DNA of 25,468 nt from Welwitschia mirabilis (lineage: Eukaryota; Gnetophyta; Gnetopsida; Welwitschiales): NCBI GenBank assembly GCA_051453625.1, contig JBOZIK010000001.1, forward strand, positions 3,683,583 to 3,709,050, in the 5' to 3' direction. The notes under the pieces are model-generated. The model saw nothing but the letters and a program-made list of their open reading frames with translations, was not told where the DNA came from and made no database searches. Of the stretch, positions 20,205 to 25,468 are shown piece after piece; the first letter of the stretch is position 1; each line of letters opens with the position of its first letter. The translations under genes and the position numbers were made by a program.

Positions 20205-21501
20205 TAACATTGAACAACTAGTGCTTGCCTCTGGAAAAGGGAAAAAACATATGAATGACCGAATCTACATGATTATTTTTCCTATCACACTTAGAAGAAG
20301 AGCAAAAGTTTGACTCAAAACCATCCCACATAAGAGCCTTAAATCTTGAAATCAAGTGCAATAATATTTATTAAAATACTTTTGAGTGAGAGTTCTAGAG
20401 GAAGAGAAGAAAAAAAGTAACCAACTTCTAATTACAAACTCATGAAAATTATGTAATATCTTATGAGCATTTTATAATCACTAGCCATTCTACTCCTATT
20501 TATGAATTTCATAAAGAAAAGCTAGTTGATTAATTTTATAGTGGATTTAATGCTTTAAAAAAAACAACTTGTAGACTTTTCTTATGGAGGGAACTTGTTG
20601 AGCTTAATCCTAGATGATGCATGGAGTATACTAGAGAATTTAATAGAAATAAATCAAATCTAGCCTAAGCCCACTAAAGAAAATCATACTATAGGATAAA
20701 TTTTAAAAGATCTAAAAGAAGTAAAGCATGACAAGAAAGAAGAAATGGAGGACTCAACCAATCTAATGAAAGATTTTACTACTATTTTAGAGAAGTACAC
20801 TTAAATNNNNNNNNNNNNNNNNNNNNNNNNNNNNNNNNNNNNNNNNNNNNNNNNNNNNNNNNNNNNNNNNNNNNNNNNNNNNNNNNNNNNNNNNNNNNNN
20901 NNNNNNTAACATTGAACAACTAGTTCTTACCTCTGGAAATGAAAAAAAACATATTAGTGATCGAACCTACATGATTATTTTTCTATCACACTTAGAGGAA
21001 GAGAAAAAGTTTGGCTTAAAACCATCTCATGCAAAAGCCTTGAAACTTAGAGTTAACTATAAGAAGTATTCATTAAAATATTGTTGAGTGAAAGTTCTAT
21101 GAGGAAGAGAAAAAAAAGTAATCAACTTTAACAAACTTATAAAGATTATGCAACAACTTATGAATGTTTTATAATTACAAGCCATTCCAAACCCATTGAT
21201 GAATTTCATAAAGAATAGCTAGTAGATTATTTTTATAGTGGATTGAATGCTTTAATAAAAAAACTTATAGAGTTTTCTTATGAAGGCAACTTATTGAACT
21301 TAAGCCTAGATGATGCATGAAGTGTGCTAGAGAATTTGGTAAAAATAAGTCAAACCTAGCCTAAGACCACTAAAAAAAATCATACTATAGGATAAATTTT
21401 AAAGATCTAAAAAAGGTGAAGCATGATAAGGAAGAAAAAAGGGAGGATTCAATTAACTTGATGAAAGATTTGATCACTACTTTAGAGAAGTATACTTAAA
21501 T
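20205..21501 (+). repeat. Duplicated gag core around a gap
   Basis: 602 bp before and 595 bp after the N run at 20807-20906 are diverged copies with the same first and last bases (TAACATTGAAC to CTTAAAT). It is either a real tandem duplication or two similar copies placed side by side by the assembler. Confidence 0.85.
20807..20906. other. Assembly gap of 100 N
   Basis: Placeholder-length gap lying exactly between the two gag-core copies. Confidence 0.99.
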
Positions 21502-21547
21502 AATAGTTGATGCAAAAGTAGTTAGGAATAAAACCTCAACTTCTAAT

Positions 21548-21589
21548 TGCAAACTTTGAAAAGATAACTCTCATCCAATAAAAGAATGT
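21548..21589 (+). other. CCHC zinc knuckle of gag, broken
   Basis: C-K-L-stop-K-D-N-S-H-P-I-K-E-C: the second Cys is a TGA stop. Confidence 0.8.
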
Positions 21590-21884
21590 CCTTTATTACC
21601 AACTTGTAAATAAAAGATGTTTAAGGAAGTGTGTGACTTTAATTAAAGAACACCTAACTTTAAAAATCAATTACAATTTCAGTAAAGATCAAGTGGGTAA
21701 TCTCAATGAAAATGAAAATATATTTAAGAATTCCAACTTTTAACCAAGTTTTCAATAAAATCTGAATGATTCTCCTAGATAATCCATCGTGGAAATGAGA
21801 AAAGTGCAAGAGAAAACCAATAGCAACATTAAGAACCTAGTAAATGTGCTTCAATAAATAATTCTTGCCCACAAAAAGCCACAA

Positions 21885-22316
21885 GTGTCCCTTGCTTCTC
21901 AACTAATGTTTAACCCAAATGAAGTTAGGAGAAATTTAAAACTTATGACAAGAAGTGAAAAGGATACAACACCTCCTACCCATGAGATTTTAACTTCTAA
22001 TCAAAATGAACCAAATGAGAAAGATTATGTGGAAATGTTAGACTCTTATAACCTTCCATCTACATCACCTACTAAAGCCTCTATTAGAAATAATTTAAAA
22101 GAAAATAAAGGGAATAAATCATCCACTCCTCGGCTTAATAGATTAAATACAAATCTTACATTTGATGAACACTTAAAAGCCTTGATGCAAGAAGTTAACA
22201 TCAACCTACCCTTTTGGAAACTCTTGCAACAAAACCCCAAATATTCTAAGTTAGGAAAAAATTTAGTAAGAATCAAGAAAAAACATATCATTCCCAGTAA
22301 AATTTTTCTTATCTAG
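21885..22316 (+). pseudogene. gag-protease linker segment
   Basis: The longest open stretch in the element, 143 codons, ends at a TAG (22314-22316) that replaces a readable codon, since the frame continues straight into protease. It is Ser/Thr/Asn-rich, then TFDEHLKALMQEVNINLPF and NPKYSKLGKNL. This last part is a conserved block preceding the protease of Athila-like elements, and also occurs in the minus-strand copy at 7530-7680. The ATG at 21885 is only the first Met after an upstream stop, not a proven start. Confidence 0.75.
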
Positions 22317-22984
22317 TCTCCTTCCAACTTAGTTATGAAAAAATGCCCTAAATTCAAAGATTCTGGAGTTGCAACTATTAGTGTTATCTTAGAAGAAAAT
22401 AAAAGAATCAGAAAGGATTTATTTGACATAGGCACAAGTGTAAACATCATGTCTCTTCGTATATGTAAAAGACTTAGGTTAAAAAGTAGAGTTAAACCTA
22501 CACCTATCATCTTAGAATTAGCTGATATTTCAATCAAGAGACCTATAGGAATTATTAAAGATCTAGTTATCTAAATTGAGGAAGCCTTTCATCCCATTGA
22601 TATTATCATAATTGAAATAGATTATAGTGGAAGATATCCACTACTCTTAGGAAGAGCCTTTTGTGCTACTACCCATTGTATCATTGACACACGATCTGGA
22701 ATAATGAAGTATCACTTTAACAACAAAGAAATCACATTAGTCTTTTATGCTATTGAAAAAGACACAAGAACTAATTTTAACATTGAAAATGAAATGAAAC
22801 CAACCTTTTTTTTACAAAATTGACTCATAGAAGAGAGATTAATCATGTTATATGAGCTGACTTTGTATGATGATCCCACTGAAGCAAACAGTTTTGAGTC
22901 TAAGGATGAAGATTATAAAAAATGGGAAGAAGCTTAATATCTTTACTTAATAGAAAATTCTTTTGAATATTATCATCCCATGTT
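22317..22984 (+). pseudogene. Retrotransposon aspartic protease
   Basis: Same frame as the linker. It begins KKCPKFKDSG, with the catalytic motif LFDIGTSVNIM (D-I-G-T-S at 22425-22439), then LELADISIKRPIGIIKDLVI, IDIIIIEID and YPLLLGRAF. This is the retropepsin-like order of Athila-type gag-pol proteins. The catalytic Asp is intact here, unlike in the minus-strand copy. Stops at 22572 (TAA), about 22822 (TGA) and about 22936 (TAA) interrupt it. A charged linker follows toward RT. Confidence 0.88.
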
Positions 22985-23014
22985 TGTCATCCCCATGATA
23001 GACAGGACGACAAC
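22985..23014 (+). repeat. Quasi-palindromic motif copy inside pol
   Basis: This 30-bp block matches 18420-18449 in the LTR at 26 of 30 positions by my count, and three of the four differences are C/T. It is read through in the protease-RT frame. Confidence 0.75.
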
Positions 23015-24080
23015 CCTACATAATATTCATGACCTTAAGAAATTATGCCCAAGTCTAAGATACATATTCTTCTTCTAAAATCTAATGAAACCCCTGATAA
23101 TTAATGACCTTCTCACTTCTTAATAAGAATCAAATTTGACTTCACTCTTAGAATCAAAGAAAAATGCCTTTGCTTGGATACATAAAGACTTAGATGCCAT
23201 TCCTCTTTCCATAGTTCAACATAAAATCTATCTTGAAGATAATGTCAAACTTATTAGACAACCCAAAGAAGACTAAATCTAGACCTTAAACAAATTGTTA
23301 AAGATGAATTCATTAAACTTATGGATGATAGAATTATTTATGTCATAGCTAATAGTAAGTGGGTTATTCCTTTAATAGTAGTTCCAAAGAAAGAAGGGAA
23401 ATGGAGAATATGTATAGACTTTAAAAAACTAAATGAGGTCACTAAAAAATCTCATTATCCTTTACCCTTTCTTGATTAAGTTCTTGATAGAATCCAAAGT
23501 CATGCCTACTATTGTTTTCTTGATGGGTATAATGGCTATAATCAGATTTTCATGGCAAGTGAGGGCCAAGCCAAAACCACCTTCACATGTTTCTTTGGAA
23601 TCTTTGCTTTCAAACAAATGCCCTTTAGACTTTGTAATGCCCCTAAAAAGTTTTAACAAGCCATTATGGAAATCTTTTATAATATGATAGAAGACTATAT
23701 TGAAATATTTATGGATGACTTCTCCATATTTGGAGATACTTTTGAATAAACTATAATGATATTAGAAAATGTCCTTAATTGATGTATTGAAAGTGGTTTA
23801 CACTTAAGCTAGGAAAAGAGTTTCTTTTTTGTCTAACATGAAATTGTTTTAGGTTATCACATTTTAAAAGAAAGGATTATGATGGAATCCACAAAAGCAG
23901 ATACCATTAAAAATCTTAACCCTCCTACAAATGTCAAACAAGTTAGATCTTTCTTTAGACATGCTAGTTTTTACCGTCGATTCATCCATGACTATGCTAA
24001 AACTTATAAACCTCTTTAATTCTTACTTGAAAAAGATGTTAAATTCAAGTGGACCGATTTTTACCAACTTTTGTTTGAAA
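23015..24080 (+). pseudogene. Reverse transcriptase domain
   Basis: The frame runs from protease to a single-base shift at about 23268. The rest uses another frame from 23270 on. In order: LDAIPLSIVQH, then DDRIIYVIANSKWVIPL, VVPKKEGKWRICIDFKKLN, SHYPLPFLD, YYCFLDGYNGYNQI (Asp at 23522-23524), TTFTCFFGIFAFKQMPF, LCNAP, and FMDDF at 23708-23722. All three catalytic Asp are kept. The connection region FYRRFIHDYAKTYKPL follows. In-frame stops at CAA-like positions (for example before VLDRI and after KKF) make it inactive. It would copy the element RNA into DNA in the particle. Confidence 0.93.
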
Positions 24081-24620
24081 CTCTTAAGGAAAACATCTCT
24101 TCCAAACTTATTGTTATGGGTCCTAATTAGAATAAAGACTTTGAACTTATATAAGATGCAAGCAAAATTGTTGTCAGAGGGTTTCAAAAATATGATAATG
24201 GTTTCAAGGTCATATCTTATCTTAGCAAAACTTTATCAAGTATCCAAACCAACTACACTACCACTGAGAGAGAAATTCTTGCTATTATATTTTTTTTGGA
24301 TCATCTTTGATACTACCTTCTTGGTTTCCATATCAATGTTTATATGGATCATGCAGCCATCTGCTATCTCATGACTAAAAAAGATTTGAGTGTCAAATTT
24401 ATTAGATAGATCCTTTTAATGCAAGAATTTAATCTTACTATCATTAATAAGGCTGGGAAACATAATAGAATTACAAATCATCTTTATTGACTTACTTGCT
24501 TCCATGATAAAACTCTAATTAGTGACTCCTTTTCTAATGAGTAACTCTTTGTAATTAAATAACTTTATGCATCTTATCTTCTCAAATCACTCCTTGGTAT
24601 AGTGACATCATAAATTACCT
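24081..24620 (+). pseudogene. RNase H domain
   Basis: Same frame as RT. DFELI, stop, DAS (Asp 24155-24157), VISYLSKTLSSIQTNYTTTE (Glu 24266-24268), EREILAIIFFLDHL, HINVYMDHAA (Asp 24347-24349), then MTKKDL and ILLMQEFNL, the usual tail toward the integrase linker. The catalytic acidic residues are kept but TAA/TAG stops interrupt. A single RNase H is seen; no second copy was found in the part present. Confidence 0.9.
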
Positions 24621-25468
24621 ACTGATTATGAAATCTCCTTAGATTGTAATAATAATCAATACAAAATGTTTCTCCATAGGATTAGTAACTATGAGTGGAA
24701 TAAGCCTCATATTTATAAATATTGCAAAGACCAAATTATACATAAATGTATGCGTAAATGGAAAACGTTAAAATTTTAAAACTTTGTCATGATGGAGTTT
24801 GTGAGGGATGATTTAGTACTCAAAAGACCATCATGAAAATTCTTCACTCTAGTCTTTATTGGCCAATTCTTTTTAAGGATTCCTTTACTTTTCTTGAAAG
24901 TGTGATGCTTGTCAATGCTATGGTATCCTCTCTCATTCTCATGATATGCTCCTCAAATCTATACTTAAATGTAAACCTTTTAATTATTGGGGAATATACT
25001 TTGTAGGCCCAATTTCATCACCTTCTAATGAAAAATTATATCCTAATAGCTATGGATTATATTACTAAGTGGGTTGAAGCTGCTTCAACCATCAAAAATA
25101 ATGTTGAACCATTTGCAACGTTTTTTGAACTTATATTTTTCAATGATTTGGTTTTCCACAAATTATCATTAGTAATTAAGGAACTCACTTCATTAATCAC
25201 CTCTTTCAAAAACTTCTTCTATCCATTGGTGTTGAACATAGAATTGCTTATGCCTATCATCCTCAAACCAATGGTCAAGCTAAAAATGCAAATAGAGAGA
25301 TCATGAAAATGCTTCAAAAATTAATCTTTGTTAATAAAAAGAATTGGTCCTCTAAACTTAATGATGTTCTTTGTGCCTACCATATTACTTGGAATAACTC
25401 TTTAGGTTTCTCACCCTCTAAACCTATGTATGGTAAAGTGTATGTTTTACTAGTTGATGTTTGTTATA
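24621..25468 (+). pseudogene. Integrase, truncated by the window end
   Basis: The N-terminal HHCC-type finger is broken over frameshifts (LCHDGV near 24784, KILHSSLYWPILFKD near 24837, CDACQ near 24902). The catalytic core has WGIYFVGP at 24988, where Asp is replaced by Tyr (24997-24999). IIISN-stop-GTHF near 25165 has Asn replacing the second Asp (25174-25176). YHPQTNGQAKNANREIMKML keeps the Glu (25297-25299). Then KNWSSKLNDVL and MYGKVY near the end. Two of three catalytic residues are lost. It would insert the cDNA into the chromosome. Confidence 0.9.

Larger units (their letters stand above)
19868..21884 (+). pseudogene. Retrotransposon gag, decayed and partly duplicated
   Basis: The N-terminal part reads NLIEENIREGLFNFELNLGM near 19872. 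The capsid core starts about 20140 with NLSSYPKFLGELEEDPF and HLANIEQLVLASG, then LRRRAKV, LKTIPHKSL, LLKYF, a FYSGLNAL-type segment, YGGNLLSL-LDDAW and LENL. This is the retrotrans_gag pattern. The core at 20205-20806 is repeated at 20907-21501 on the other side of a 100-N gap with about one difference in eight. A CCHC zinc knuckle lies at 21548-21589, where the second Cys codon is now TGA (21557-21559). Many stops are at Gln or Trp positions. Start uncertain. Confidence 0.85.
17953..25468 (+). mobile_element. Athila-like Ty3/gypsy retrotransposon, open at window end
   Basis: A full LTR, PBS, leader, gag, protease, RT, RNase H and integrase follow in the standard gypsy order (integrase after RNase H). 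The element leaves the window inside integrase, so the 3' LTR is not seen. RT lies closest to the Athila type by its FLDGYNGYNQ and TTFTC-FG-FAF segments, but it seems to lack the extra residues I know between VVPKK and WR-CIDF in Athila proper. A tree is needed to place it. All frames are broken, so it is not autonomous now. Confidence 0.88.

Noticed and set aside
23931-24374. Plus-strand 147-codon frame in RT/RNase H
   Set aside because: It is out of frame with the conserved RT-RNase H residues, which lie in another frame of the same strand.

Overview
This window looks like gene-poor, AT-rich nuclear heterochromatin of a flowering plant. The evidence is stacked Ty3/gypsy LTR retrotransposons whose gag, protease, RT, RNase H and integrase motifs resemble the Athila side of the plant Tat/Athila group, a primer site matching plant tRNA-Asp, and simple scaffold gaps. 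I see no intact host gene, no rRNA or tRNA gene and no CRISPR array. Every coding region is decayed.

Layout. 1-54: a GT microsatellite. 288-1428 and 11136-11710 (minus strand): two halves of one decayed, unrecognised, coiled-coil-like coding region. They are split by a minus-strand retrotransposon at 1429-11135 with 1.26-kb LTRs, a PBS, a PPT and a 5-bp target-site duplication. That element carries gag and protease, then two decayed modules here called X and Y, and no recognisable RT, RNase H or integrase. 11735-11933: the 3' end of another minus-strand LTR, cut by a gap. 12034-16295: a plus-strand relative with modules X and Y, a PPT and a 3'-truncated LTR. 16302-17400: a minus-strand LTR lacking its 5' end, joined tail to tail with the previous one. 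17401-17952: the 3' internal end and PPT of another plus-strand copy. 17953-19272: a full-length LTR with a PPT before it and a PBS after it. 19273-25468: a plus-strand internal region with leader, gag (partly duplicated across a gap), protease, RT, RNase H and integrase, running off the window end.

In the coding regions most in-frame stops are TAA or TAG where CAA or CAG fits, and the primer sites differ from the tRNA complement mainly by C-to-T and G-to-A. This is the pattern expected from long cytosine methylation and deamination. A roughly 30-bp quasi-palindromic motif (TGTCATCC...GGACGACA type) recurs in LTRs, leaders and 3' tracts, and once inside pol between protease and RT. This motif family, modules X and Y, and the interrupted coiled-coil ORF are the least explained features. 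All alignments were made by eye; percentages are not computed.
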